A stretch of DNA of 64,000 bases from an uncultured Clostridium sp. (GTDB lineage Bacteria; Bacillota; Clostridia; Christensenellales; CAG-138). The notes below the pieces were generated by a model. It did no database searches. It was not told where the DNA came from and saw nothing but the letters and a program-made list of their open reading frames with translations. The first letter of the stretch is position 1, and every line of letters begins with the position of its first letter. Shown in pieces: positions 1 through 8,298 of this stretch. The position numbers were made by a program, and so were the translations under genes. The stretch is taken from positions 80,257-144,256 of the forward strand of contig UQNF01000001.1 in assembly GCA_900542285.1 (NCBI GenBank), written 5' to 3'.

Positions 1-78
1 TTCGGAAATGGCACTTACGGGGCATTCTGCTGCGCATGCGCCACAGGCGATGCATGCATCGGTAATGCGATAAGCCAT
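1..78 (-). CDS. 4Fe-4S ferredoxin, N-terminal part (cut by window edge)
   Basis: Only the first 26 codons are inside the window. The peptide begins MAYRITDAC and continues with a CxxCxxC...CP iron-sulfur motif (CIACGACAAECP), the first half of a bacterial 2[4Fe-4S] ferredoxin, a small cytoplasmic electron carrier. The ATG at 76-78 is preceded by an ideal AGGAGGT ribosome binding site at 86-92. The gene runs out of the left edge, so the second cluster cannot be checked. The upstream region carries its own promoter and two palindromes (listed separately). Confidence 0.85.
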   Translation of the reverse strand, partial: MAYRITDACIACGACAAECPVSAISE

Positions 79-97
79 TGAAATTACCTCCTAATTA

Positions 98-130
98 GAT
101 ATGGTAAAAGCATTCAGCTTTACCCATATC
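98..130. repeat. Inverted repeat at the ferredoxin transcription start
   Basis: Two 14-base arms (98-111 and 117-130) with one mismatch enclose a 5-base centre. The repeat lies immediately downstream of the -10 box and overlaps the expected start site, so it is more likely a DNA operator than a full RNA hairpin. A terminator for the HU transcript is the alternative. Confidence 0.45.
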
Positions 131-131
131 T

Positions 132-159
132 ATTTTACCATTGATTTTGATAAAATCAA
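132..159 (-). promoter_or_regulatory. Promoter of the ferredoxin gene
   Basis: Read on the minus strand, TTGATT (154-159) and TAAAAT (132-137) are separated by 16 bases, with a TGG extended -10. A perfect 8-bp inverted repeat with a 3-base centre (141-159) overlaps the -35 element and looks like an operator. Confidence 0.5.
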
Positions 160-207
160 GTACTATTTGCTTCAAGAGGTCAAAATCAAAAAAATGATTA
201 CCCTGAC

Positions 208-486
208 TTACTCGTTCTCCATGGCATCCTTGAGAGCCTTGCCGGGCTTGAAGCTTACGGAACGGCTTGCTTCGATCTCGATGGTCTCTCCGGTCATGGG
301 ATTACGGCCCTTCCTTGCAGGACGTTCGCGTACATCAAAGCAGCCGAAGCCAACGATCTGAACCTTCTCGCCCTTTTCGAGCTCTTCGATGATAAGGTCA
401 AAGACTGCGTTGACCGCAAGATCGGCATCCTTGCGTGTAAGGCGGCACTTGCCGGCAAGAGCCTGGATAAGTTGAGCTTTATTCAT
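208..486 (-). CDS. hup: HU family DNA-binding protein
   Basis: This 92-residue protein has the full HU fold: an N-terminal helical part starting MNKAQLIQAL, the GFG turn near residues 47-49, and the DNA-binding arm with RPARKGRNP around residues 55-63. HU binds and bends DNA non-specifically as a dimer and compacts the nucleoid. A longer open frame extends upstream, but the ATG at 484-486 has a GGAGG site (496-500) and matches the family start, so the extension is treated as leader. Residue 14 is Cys, slightly unusual. It probably stands alone on its own promoter. Confidence 0.95.
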   Translation of the reverse strand: MNKAQLIQALAGKCRLTRKDADLAVNAVFDLIIEELEKGEKVQIVGFGCFDVRERPARKGRNPMTGETIEIEASRSVSFKPGKALKDAMENE

Positions 487-598
487 TGATGAATTCCTCC
501 GAAATTTTGACTTTGTAATTGTATTGACCCCTACGGTCGGGATTACGGTATCTACAACCGCTTTTGTCCGGTGATTGTCCGTACAAACAACGCTAAAT

Positions 599-627
599 AT
601 TTTAACAGTCTTACCGCAAAAACGCAA
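599..627 (-). promoter_or_regulatory. Putative promoter of HU gene
   Basis: On the minus strand TTGCGT (622-627), a 17-base spacer and TAAAAT (599-604). This would give an untranslated leader of about 105 bases before the HU start codon. Confidence 0.4.
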
Positions 628-681
628 TAGTTTTATGGTATATTTTCAGGTTTTTTTAACGGATTCGGAATGTTTTAAGCA

Positions 682-2151
682 TTATATCTCATCTTGCTTT
701 TCACTGAGCTTGATTCTGTCCCAATAGGAATCCATTTCAGTCAGACTCATTCCTTCAAGACGCTTGCCCTCTGAGAGTATAAGCGCTTCCATACTAATAA
801 ACCTTTTCATGAACTTATCCGTTGCAGCGGACAGCGCAAGCTCCGGATCGACCTTAACAAGCCGCGCCACATTAACGCAGGCAAAGAGAAGATCGCCTAT
901 CTCCTCCGCAAGATTCTCCTTGTCCCCACTGTTTATCGTGGCAAGCACCTCATCCGCTTCCTCATGGACCTTTGGCAGAGCCATAGCGGCATTGTCAAAG
1001 TCGAAACCGACGTTGGCAGCCTTCTTCTGGATCTTGCTGCTTCGCATAAGCGCAGGGAAGGCGGCAGGGATCGAGCGCATGGTATCCGCAACGGTATCCT
1101 GATGCTTTTCCTTCTTCTTAAGTGCCTCCCAGTTGACAAGCACATCATCAGCGGAATTGACCTTGACTTCACCAAATACATGCGGATGACGATAGATAAG
1201 CTTGTTAACTATTCCGGAGATGACATCAATCATATTGAATTCCCGGCGTTCCTCCTCGATAATCGCATGGAATACCACCTGAAGCAGCAGATCTCCCAGC
1301 TCCTCCTCAAGAGCGGTAACATCCTCGCGGTCTATTGCGTCGAGAACCTCATAGCTCTCTTCGATAAGTGAAGATCTAAGGCTTAAATGGGTCTGCTCTG
1401 CATCCCAGGGACATCCTCCCGGGGCGCGCAGCCTGTGCATGACTTCCATAAGACCGTCCATTCCATGCCTTGCACGCTGCATCAGCGAACACTTGGGTAC
1501 TACCAAAACCGTTGCCGCATCGAATTTTGGAGCGTTTTCTGGGAAATCCAGTCTGCAAAGTGGGAGATTCTCCGCTATGTAGCCACAGCAGGGATTGAGC
1601 GTGCAGAGGAAAACCTCATGCTCGTCAGGATATAATTCCAAAAGCTTAAGCTTTACATCCCCCGCCATGAGCAGGCTGTCAATCTCTTCAACTATAAGCT
1701 CGTTATTTGTATCGTTCACCGACAGTGACATTGCGGAGCTGATAGAATACTCACATTCATCCACATCGAAACCCTGATTCAGGCAAGCGGACAACGCAGC
1801 CTCGGCATAGCCCTGCGAAGGTATGATGCTAAAAGAAAACCCTCTGTCTGTAGCGTACTGGCGAAGTTTACTCATAAGAGCGGAGTTTATTCCCCTGTTC
1901 AGCACAGCATACGAGCAGCTTCCGCCGGAGGTCAACCTGTCCGCAAGCCTCTCGTTCAGTTCATCAAAATCAGAGCTCTCATCGTACAGGTCATCCATGC
2001 CGGCTGCATCGCTTCTAAGCCGAAATACTATATCGGCACAGATATGCTTTGCAGTTTGAACATACAGCTTATCAGCAGCCTTTATCGCCTCTATGCTCGC
2101 TCCGGAGATCGTACCCGGAGTCGCAAGCGGAATTATTGTTATAGTATTCAT
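682..2151 (-). CDS. mazG: YabN-type protein: tetrapyrrole-methylase-like domain plus MazG NTP pyrophosphohydrolase
   Basis: The 489-residue protein has an N-terminal domain (about 1-220, starting MNTITIIPLATPG) resembling SAM-dependent tetrapyrrole methylases, followed by two MazG units. The first (about 232-345) has GGCPWD and the acidic helices EESYEV and EEELGD expected for Mg2+ binding; the second (about 385-480) has EEADEV and EEIGDLL. MazG hydrolyses nucleoside triphosphates to monophosphate and pyrophosphate, cleaning the nucleotide pool. The fusion is the usual Bacillota YabN architecture; the role of the methylase-like half is not established. A TTG start 21 bases upstream is possible, but the ATG at 2149-2151 has a GAGG site at good distance. 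Confidence 0.92.
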   Translation of the reverse strand: MNTITIIPLATPGTISGASIEAIKAADKLYVQTAKHICADIVFRLRSDAAGMDDLYDESSDFDELNERLADRLTSGGSCSYAVLNRGINSALMSKLRQYATDRGFSFSIIPSQGYAEAALSACLNQGFDVDECEYSISSAMSLSVNDTNNELIVEEIDSLLMAGDVKLKLLELYPDEHEVFLCTLNPCCGYIAENLPLCRLDFPENAPKFDAATVLVVPKCSLMQRARHGMDGLMEVMHRLRAPGGCPWDAEQTHLSLRSSLIEESYEVLDAIDREDVTALEEELGDLLLQVVFHAIIEEERREFNMIDVISGIVNKLIYRHPHVFGEVKVNSADDVLVNWEALKKKEKHQDTVADTMRSIPAAFPALMRSSKIQKKAANVGFDFDNAAMALPKVHEEADEVLATINSGDKENLAEEIGDLLFACVNVARLVKVDPELALSAATDKFMKRFISMEALILSEGKRLEGMSLTEMDSYWDRIKLSEKQDEI

Positions 2152-2183
2152 CAATTTTGCCTCGATATTCAAATTAATTGTAT

Positions 2184-2918
2184 TCAGACGGTAAATCCGC
2201 CGTCGATCGTCAATACTTGTCCGGTCATAAATGAAGACGCATCGGACGCAAGGAATCGCACGGCATCAGCAACATCCTCGGGTGTGCCCAGTCTTCCAAG
2301 CGGCGTTTCTTCCTTTAGTATGTCTATCGTGTCCGCGCCGAGCTTAAGTGTCATATCGGTTGCTATGCACCCGGGCGCCACGCAGTTGACCCTTATGCCC
2401 GACGGAGCAAGCTCGGCAGCCAGCGACCTGGTGAGTCCCACTATCGCCGCCTTGCTGCAGGCATATGCCACCTCACATGAAGCACCCCGAATTCCCCAAA
2501 TGGAGGAAACATTGATAATGCTGCCGTGCTTTCTTGCAAGCATTCCCGGAAGCGTGGAGAGGATAACATTGCGTGCCCCATTCAGGTTAACATTCATTAT
2601 GCGCTCCCATGTTTCATCATCGGTATCCTGAAACAGTCCCGTAAATGCCGTTCCGGCGTTGTTTACTACAAGTTCGATCCTTCCAAGCCTTGATTCTGCA
2701 AAATCGAGCATTGCATTGACCTGTTCCCTGTCGGATACATCTGCGCAGAAGCTCGCAGCGAGGCACCCCAGATCTGTCAGTTCGTTTTCAAGAGCGATGG
2801 CACAGTCTTTGTTGCTGTAATAATTTATTAGAACGCTCCAGCCGTCCAGTGCCAAGCCTCTTGCAATGCTCTTTCCGATCCCTCCGGACGCGCCGGTAAC
2901 TATGGCGGCGTTTTTCAT
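2184..2918 (-). CDS. fabG: SDR family oxidoreductase, 3-oxoacyl-ACP reductase (FabG) type
   Basis: A 244-residue classical short-chain dehydrogenase. The NAD(P)-binding TGASGGIGK motif is at residues 9-17, NNAG near 86-89, the catalytic Ser in NVSSIWG and the YACSK Tyr-Lys pair follow. It ends with the FabG-like MTGQVLTIDGGF. Length and motifs fit NADPH-dependent reduction of 3-oxoacyl-ACP, though many SDRs of other substrates look alike and no fatty-acid genes are adjacent. The ATG has a GGAGG site. It ends 32 bases before the mazG start, so the two are probably co-transcribed. Confidence 0.85.
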   Translation of the reverse strand: MKNAAIVTGASGGIGKSIARGLALDGWSVLINYYSNKDCAIALENELTDLGCLAASFCADVSDREQVNAMLDFAESRLGRIELVVNNAGTAFTGLFQDTDDETWERIMNVNLNGARNVILSTLPGMLARKHGSIINVSSIWGIRGASCEVAYACSKAAIVGLTRSLAAELAPSGIRVNCVAPGCIATDMTLKLGADTIDILKEETPLGRLGTPEDVADAVRFLASDASSFMTGQVLTIDGGFTV

Positions 2919-2945
2919 AATTCAACCTCCGTTTGTTCTCTATTG

Positions 2946-2974
2946 ATTATATCTGCAAGCTCCGCTAATTGCAA
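2946..2974 (-). promoter_or_regulatory. Promoter of fabG-mazG
   Basis: Minus-strand TTGCAA (2969-2974), a 17-base spacer and a perfect TATAAT (2946-2951), ending 27 bases upstream of the fabG start. Confidence 0.7.
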
Positions 2975-3060
2975 GCATCAGTTGTTCGTCAGTGTTAATG
3001 CGGCTCAAGAATAATATCATTTCGGCGTGTGAAAATAACCATGAATACAGTAATGGGGTA

Positions 3061-3089
3061 TTGAGTTTTTGGGGCTTTTCTGTTAGAAT
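3061..3089 (+). promoter_or_regulatory. Promoter of the ATP synthase operon
   Basis: TTGAGT (3061-3066), 17 bases, TAGAAT (3084-3089) with a TG at the extended -10 position, 54 bases before the first gene of the operon and divergent from the fabG promoter. Confidence 0.65.
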
Positions 3090-3143
3090 AATACGGTGTA
3101 AGTTGTGCGGTGTCGTATCACTACGCACATGAAAGGATGGATC

Positions 3144-3650
3144 ATGAAGAAGCTTGATAAAACTGTCGTAAGAGAAACGCTCTACATTGCATGCTTCGTC
3201 CTCATGCTCAGCGTAATAATGCAGCTTGTTTTCGTCCTTTTTGGGCGATGGGACTATACTGTGCTGCTGGGCAACCTGCTAAGCGGCGGTATTGCAATCA
3301 TTAACTACCTTCTGATTGGAGTTATGGTTCAGAATGCCATCGGCAAGGAAGAAAAGGAGATCAAGAACAGCGTACGCATCTCGCATATGCTCCGTATGCT
3401 CATGATCGCTGCAGGGCTTATTCTCGGGGTCGTTCTCCCCTGTTTCAACATCATTGCTTCCATCGTTCCTTACATCTTCCCCAGGATAGCAATTTTGTTC
3501 AGGCCGCTGTTTGACAAAAAGCTTGGAGATACTTACGGTCCGGAGGAAGCTAAGTCCACGGATGAATCGACCGAATCCATTTCCGATGGGCAATACTATG
3601 AACAGAAGATAAGCAAAAATGACAAAGATGGTTTCGAAAAAAAGTTCTAA
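3144..3650 (+). CDS. AtpI-like small membrane protein at head of ATP synthase operon
   Basis: This 168-residue protein has four hydrophobic segments (about residues 12-32, 37-59, 78-98 and 102-120) followed by a charged, probably disordered tail rich in Asp, Glu, Lys and Ser. Its position as first gene of the F1Fo operon and its topology match AtpI-type (ATP synthase protein I) products, which help assemble the c ring or take up cations; the identification rests on context more than on sequence motifs. The ATG at 3144 has an AAAGGA site. An in-frame start further upstream is not supported. It overlaps atpB by 32 bases. Confidence 0.6.
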   Translation: MKKLDKTVVRETLYIACFVLMLSVIMQLVFVLFGRWDYTVLLGNLLSGGIAIINYLLIGVMVQNAIGKEEKEIKNSVRISHMLRMLMIAAGLILGVVLPCFNIIASIVPYIFPRIAILFRPLFDKKLGDTYGPEEAKSTDESTESISDGQYYEQKISKNDKDGFEKKF

Positions 3651-4554
3651 GTTCATAATCATTGATGTGCTTTTGATACTGAGCATGATCCTGCCTATCG
3701 CAGCAGCTATTGTGCTGGATGTCATGACGGCCCCGGCATCGGAAGGAATAGTCATTGCAGGAGCGAGGATCTATTTCACCATTCCAATGCCGCTTCAGGA
3801 TCTTCCCATTACGGAAACCCAGGTAAACTCATTTGCCGTGGTTTTGACAGTGTTCTTCCTCTGCCTATTCATGACGCACGGAATCAAGGAACGACCTGAC
3901 AGCATACGTCAGCATCTTGCCGAGTACATCGTCGAAAAGACCGAAGAGCTTGTCCATGACAATATGGGCGATTACTTCATGGGCTTTGCTCCGTTTATCT
4001 GCGCTATCATGGGCATTTCTGTCTTTTCAAGCCTTATGTCCCTTGTCGGCCTGTTTCCGCCGACATCCGATATAAATGTAACCGCCGGCTGGGCAATACT
4101 TGTATTCATCCTTATCACGCATTATAAGCTCAAGTGCGGCCCGGTCTACTATCTCAAGGGATTTTTTGAGCCTATACCGCTCTTTGCTCCGCTTAACGTT
4201 ATCGGCGAGATCGCGACCCCGGTTTCCATGGCTTTCCGTCATTACGGCAACGTGTTGTCCGGCTCCGTCATTTCCGTGCTGATAGCGGCGGCGCTTCAGG
4301 GGCTGTCACAAAAGCTTCTGGGTTGGCTTCCCGGAGTTCTCGGGCAGTTTCCGCTGTTCCAAATCGGTTTGCCCGCCGTGCTCAGCATCTACTTTGATGT
4401 GTTCAGCGGATGTTTGCAGGCATTTATCTTTGCGACGCTCACCATGCTTTACATCTCCAACGGCTTCCCTCAGGAGGATTACATAGCAATGCGGCGCCGC
4501 AAGGACGCAAAGCGCAGGGCAAGGGCGGAAGCCCGTGCCGCTGCTGCAAAATAA
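3619..4554 (+). CDS. atpB: ATP synthase Fo subunit a
   Basis: Subunit a forms the ion half-channels of the membrane motor against the c ring. The 311-residue protein has the PTSDINVT signature (about 148-155) and the essential Arg at about 207 in MAFRHYGN, the residue facing the c-ring carboxylate. Several membrane helices are evident, and the tail after residue 293 is very basic and Ala/Arg rich. The start used is the ATG at 3619; a second ATG three codons later is possible. It is embedded in the atp operon after an AtpI-like gene and 42 bases before atpE. Confidence 0.95.
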   Translation: MTKMVSKKSSKFIIIDVLLILSMILPIAAAIVLDVMTAPASEGIVIAGARIYFTIPMPLQDLPITETQVNSFAVVLTVFFLCLFMTHGIKERPDSIRQHLAEYIVEKTEELVHDNMGDYFMGFAPFICAIMGISVFSSLMSLVGLFPPTSDINVTAGWAILVFILITHYKLKCGPVYYLKGFFEPIPLFAPLNVIGEIATPVSMAFRHYGNVLSGSVISVLIAAALQGLSQKLLGWLPGVLGQFPLFQIGLPAVLSIYFDVFSGCLQAFIFATLTMLYISNGFPQEDYIAMRRRKDAKRRARAEARAAAAK

Positions 4555-4596
4555 TCAGTTAATTATTCCATAATAAACTCAAGGAGGAAACTTCAA

Positions 4597-4881
4597 ATGG
4601 AACTTGCAATAGGTATTATCCTCGGTTGCTGCGCACTTGGCGCAGGTATCGCGATGATCGCCGGTATCGGCCCCGGTATCGGTGAAGGTAATGCGGTAGC
4701 AAAGGCATGCGAAGCCATCGGCAGGCAGCCCGAGAGTCAGGGCGCTGTCAGGAGCACCATGATAATGGGCTGCGCGATCGCAGAGACCACCGGTATTTAC
4801 GCTCTGGTTATTGCTATCCTGCTCATCTTCGTTGCTCCCAACACCTTTGTCAAAGTCTTGCTCGCTGCAATGGGCAAGTAA
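4597..4881 (+). CDS. atpE: ATP synthase Fo subunit c (two-carboxylate type)
   Basis: A 94-residue hairpin of two membrane helices joined by the conserved RQPE loop (43-46). The outer helix carries the ion-binding Glu63 in AIAETTGIY, followed by Thr64. The inner helix has GPGIGEG with Glu30 at the position where Na+ c subunits such as that of Ilyobacter usually have Gln. Two carboxylates in one site are known from the Fusobacterium nucleatum rotor, which transports Na+, so Na+ coupling is likely but inferred. A GGAGG site precedes the ATG. Confidence 0.97.
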   Translation: MELAIGIILGCCALGAGIAMIAGIGPGIGEGNAVAKACEAIGRQPESQGAVRSTMIMGCAIAETTGIYALVIAILLIFVAPNTFVKVLLAAMGK

Positions 4882-4910
4882 TACAGTAATCAGATTACAG
4901 GAAGCACAGT

Positions 4911-5459
4911 ATGTTAGTACCTGAGGTACAAAATCTGGATATCATATCGGTGAATATCTGGCAGATATTGATCTCGCTTATCAATCTTCTGCTGTTATTC
5001 CTGATAATCAAGAAATTCCTTTATAAGCCGGTAAAAAAGTTTATTGCTCAGCGCAAAGCTTCCGTTGACTCGCAGTATGCCGAGGCAGAGCTTGCCAAAC
5101 AGCAGGCGGAAGAATCCAGGCTCGCTTGGGAGAAAAGGCTTGAGGGCGCTCAGGGCGAAGCGGATGCGATTATCGACAGCGCAAGATCGGAAGCCAAGCA
5201 GAGAGCCGGCGATATCATTGCCGCTGCAGACGATAAAGCAGCCGGCATCATGCGCCGTGCCGAAGCTGACGCTCAGCTCGAGGTCAAGAAGGCTCGCGCT
5301 TCCATCAAGGACGAGATCGTTGACGTTTCAACTCAGCTTGCCGAAAAGATGCTTGGCCGCGAGATCAACGCTGCCGATCACAGGGAGCTTATCGACTCGT
5401 TCCTCGATGGCATTGATGACGCTTCCGGCATAGGAGGCAGCGATGGCAGCGGTAGGTAA
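4911..5459 (+). CDS. atpF: ATP synthase Fo subunit b
   Basis: The 182-residue protein has one N-terminal membrane helix (about 12-35) followed by KKFLYKPVKKFIAQRK and a long charged, Ala-rich helix typical of the peripheral stalk that holds F1 still against the rotor. The C-terminal half contains the amphipathic segment that contacts subunit delta, then a short Gly/Ser-rich tail. The gene overlaps atpH by 17 bases, suggesting translational coupling. Confidence 0.95.
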   Translation: MLVPEVQNLDIISVNIWQILISLINLLLLFLIIKKFLYKPVKKFIAQRKASVDSQYAEAELAKQQAEESRLAWEKRLEGAQGEADAIIDSARSEAKQRAGDIIAAADDKAAGIMRRAEADAQLEVKKARASIKDEIVDVSTQLAEKMLGREINAADHRELIDSFLDGIDDASGIGGSDGSGR

Positions 5460-5973
5460 GGAATATGCGGAAGCATTGTTTTCCCTTGCGCTTGAGAACG
5501 ACAGCGTTGACGAGTTCTTTGATGCAATTGACCTGATCAAAGAACTGTTTGAGGAATACCACGAATACATCGACTTTCTGTCCACTCCGTCCATTCCCAA
5601 AGAGGAGCGTCTCGCAAGGCTTGAGGAATGCTTTGAGGGAAAGATCCCTGAAATGATGCTTCACTTCCTCTCGGTAATGCTGAAAAGAGGAGATATTCGC
5701 TCGTTCAGCGATAGCGCAGCTGAGTTTGAAAGCCTCTGCTTTGCATCAAAATCCATCTCCAACGCAGTCGTCACCTCAGCCGTAGCGTTGACCGAAGCCG
5801 AAAAATCAAGGCTTTCCGCAAAGCTTGAAACACTTTGCGGCCACACCGTACGGCTTCACTGCAAGGTCGATTCCTCGCTCATCGGAGGTATGATCGTTGA
5901 GATTGACGGACGCATCATCGATGGAAGTCTTAAGCACCGAATGCGTGAATTGAAAGGTATCATCAGCGAATGA
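5443..5973 (+). CDS. atpH: ATP synthase F1 subunit delta
   Basis: A 176-residue delta (OSCP) subunit. It begins with the helical domain typical of the family (GKEYAEALFSLA) and ends with the conserved Gly-rich strand region DSSLIGGMIVEIDGRIIDGS (about 144-163), which is the family signature. It joins the peripheral stalk to the top of F1. The gene overlaps both neighbours: 17 bases with atpF and ATGA with atpA. Confidence 0.95.
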   Translation: MAAVGKEYAEALFSLALENDSVDEFFDAIDLIKELFEEYHEYIDFLSTPSIPKEERLARLEECFEGKIPEMMLHFLSVMLKRGDIRSFSDSAAEFESLCFASKSISNAVVTSAVALTEAEKSRLSAKLETLCGHTVRLHCKVDSSLIGGMIVEIDGRIIDGSLKHRMRELKGIISE

Positions 5974-7457
5974 ACAATAATCGTGAAGAATTGAGCAGTA
6001 TCATCAGAGAACAGATACGCTCATACAAATCAAGAATTGAGATGTCTGAGATAGGCACCGTCATTCTCGTCGGCGACGGCATTGCACGCGCGCACGGACT
6101 GCGCAACTGCATGTCCAGCGAGCTGCTCGAATTTGATGACGGCAGCTTTGGTATGGCGCAGAACCTTGAGGATGAAACCGTTTCCATCGCCATCCTTTCA
6201 GATGAATACGATATTAAAGAGGGTTCTCAGGTCAGACGTACCGGAAAGGTTCTGTCCGTTCCCGTTGGAGAGGCCTTGCTTGGGCGTGTTGTAAACGCTT
6301 TGGGCAAGCCGATAGACGGTAAAGGTCCCGCCGAGTGTTCCGCTGCCCGTCCCATAGAATCAGACGCCCCCGGTATCATCGAGAGAAAGAGCGTTTCCGT
6401 ACCTCTTCAGACCGGAATAAAGGCCATTGACGGAATGATCCCCATCGGCAGAGGTCAGCGTGAGCTTATCATCGGTGACCGTCAGACCGGCAAGACCGAG
6501 ATAGCGATCGACACCATCATTAATCAGCGCAACAGCAATGTTCTCTGCGTTTATGTTGCGATAGGTCAAAAGAATTCTTCGGTAGCACAGATAGCGAATG
6601 AGCTTGAACGTGAAGGCGCTATGGAATACACCATCATCGTTTCCGCCTCCGCTGCCGAAAGCGCGCCCCTTCAGTACATTGCGCCCTATGCAGGCTGTGC
6701 AATGGCTGAATACTTCCGTGAGCAGGGCAAGGATGTTCTCATCATCTATGATGATTTAAGCAAGCACGCCGTTGCTTACCGCGCGCTCTCTCTCCTGCTC
6801 CGCCGTCCCCCGGGACGCGAAGCTTTCCCCGGAGATGTTTTCTACCTGCATTCAAGGCTGCTCGAGCGAGCCGCCTGTGTCGCCCCCGAATACGGCGGCG
6901 GTTCTATTACCGCAATGCCCATCATTGAAACGCAGGCAGGCGATGTTTCCGCATACATTCCCACTAATGTTATCTCGATAACCGACGGACAGATATTCCT
7001 TGAAACAGAGCTTTTCCATTCAGGCATTATGCCGGCCATCAACCCCGGCATTTCCGTCAGCCGTGTTGGCGGCGCTGCTCAGCTCAAGGGTATGAAGAAG
7101 GTCTCGGGCGAGCTTAAGCTTCTGTACTCCCAGTACATAGAGCTTAAATCCTTTGCGCAGTTCGGCAGCGATCTGGATTCCGACACCAAGGCAAGGCTTG
7201 CACTTGGCGAAAGGATCGTTGAAGTGCTGAAGCAAGGCCGTAACTCCCCTGTTTCGGCAGGCTGTCAGGTCGCAATAATCTATGCGGTCATCAACGGCTA
7301 TCTGAACTCCGTGCCTCTTAACAAAATACATGAGTATGAACAGAGGCTGTACGATAAGCTCAACCGTGAAGCCAAGGATTGGCTGCGCAGAATCGATGAG
7401 AACCACTTTGAGCAGGAGGACATTGACAGACTGCGTCAGATCCTCGATGAAGTTTGA
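5970..7457 (+). CDS. atpA: ATP synthase F1 subunit alpha
   Basis: The non-catalytic nucleotide-binding subunit of F1, 495 residues. The Walker A motif GDRQTGKT is near residue 170 and the family signature PAINPGISVSRVGG near residues 354-367, with the usual beta-barrel, nucleotide-binding and helical domains in order. Length is normal for the family. It starts in a four-base ATGA overlap with atpH and ends 17 bases before atpG. Confidence 0.97.
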   Translation: MNNNREELSSIIREQIRSYKSRIEMSEIGTVILVGDGIARAHGLRNCMSSELLEFDDGSFGMAQNLEDETVSIAILSDEYDIKEGSQVRRTGKVLSVPVGEALLGRVVNALGKPIDGKGPAECSAARPIESDAPGIIERKSVSVPLQTGIKAIDGMIPIGRGQRELIIGDRQTGKTEIAIDTIINQRNSNVLCVYVAIGQKNSSVAQIANELEREGAMEYTIIVSASAAESAPLQYIAPYAGCAMAEYFREQGKDVLIIYDDLSKHAVAYRALSLLLRRPPGREAFPGDVFYLHSRLLERAACVAPEYGGGSITAMPIIETQAGDVSAYIPTNVISITDGQIFLETELFHSGIMPAINPGISVSRVGGAAQLKGMKKVSGELKLLYSQYIELKSFAQFGSDLDSDTKARLALGERIVEVLKQGRNSPVSAGCQVAIIYAVINGYLNSVPLNKIHEYEQRLYDKLNREAKDWLRRIDENHFEQEDIDRLRQILDEV

Positions 7458-7474
7458 TAAGAAAGGCAGCGTAA

Positions 7475-8281
7475 ATGGGAGCGGATACCAAGCTTCTTAG
7501 AAACCGAATAAAGAGCGTTGATTCTACGCTGCACCTGACCAAAGCCATGGGGCTTGTTGCATCGTCAAAGATTAGGCGTGCAACGGCTTCCATGCTGCGC
7601 GGACGCGAGTATTCGGAATCCGTATCCGGCATCATCAGCAGCCTCGTATGCTGCCGGGATTGTCTGCGGAGTCCCTATATGCAGGAGCGCAGCGGCGGTG
7701 CTACCAGACTCATCGTCATTGCCGGTGACAGAGGCTTAGCCGGAGGATACAACGCCAACATCTTCCGTGCGGTCAGGGACTACTATAGCAATGTTGAGCT
7801 CATACCCATCGGCAAGCGCTGCTGTGACCGTTACGACGCGGAGCAGAATACCGCCGAAGGCTTCACGCATGAGGACTCGATGCGGCTTGCAGCTATGCTC
7901 TGCGATGAATTCAAAAGCGGAAAATATGACAGACTCGGCATACTTTGGACCAAGTACATCTCCATGATGACCCAGGTGCCCGAGGTCACATGGCTGCTGC
8001 CCCTTCAAAGGACGCAGGACAGTAAGCAGATGGACATAGTATTTGAGCCGGATGAACTTACGGTGCTTGATTCCGCCGTACCCGAATATGTTGCCGGGAA
8101 GCTTACAGCCGCTGTTCGCGAAAGCTTCGCATGTGAGATTGCGGCAAGGCGTATGGCAATGGATTCAGCCGGCAAGAATGCGCAGCAGATGATAGACGAT
8201 CTGATGCTTCAGTACAACCGCGCAAGACAGGGCGCGATTACCCAAGAAATTACCGAAATCGTTGCCGGAAGCGGACAATAG
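7475..8281 (+). CDS. atpG: ATP synthase F1 subunit gamma
   Basis: The central shaft of the motor, 268 residues. It opens with the N-terminal coiled-coil helix (LLRNRIKSVDSTLHLTKAM) and closes with the conserved C-terminal helix containing MDSAGKNAQQMIDDLMLQYNRARQ and the ITQEITEIVAG end. The middle domain is a little shorter than in E. coli (287 residues overall there), as in many Clostridia. Confidence 0.95.
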   Translation: MGADTKLLRNRIKSVDSTLHLTKAMGLVASSKIRRATASMLRGREYSESVSGIISSLVCCRDCLRSPYMQERSGGATRLIVIAGDRGLAGGYNANIFRAVRDYYSNVELIPIGKRCCDRYDAEQNTAEGFTHEDSMRLAAMLCDEFKSGKYDRLGILWTKYISMMTQVPEVTWLLPLQRTQDSKQMDIVFEPDELTVLDSAVPEYVAGKLTAAVRESFACEIAARRMAMDSAGKNAQQMIDDLMLQYNRARQGAITQEITEIVAGSGQ

Positions 8282-8298
8282 AAAGGAACGGTCAAGGT

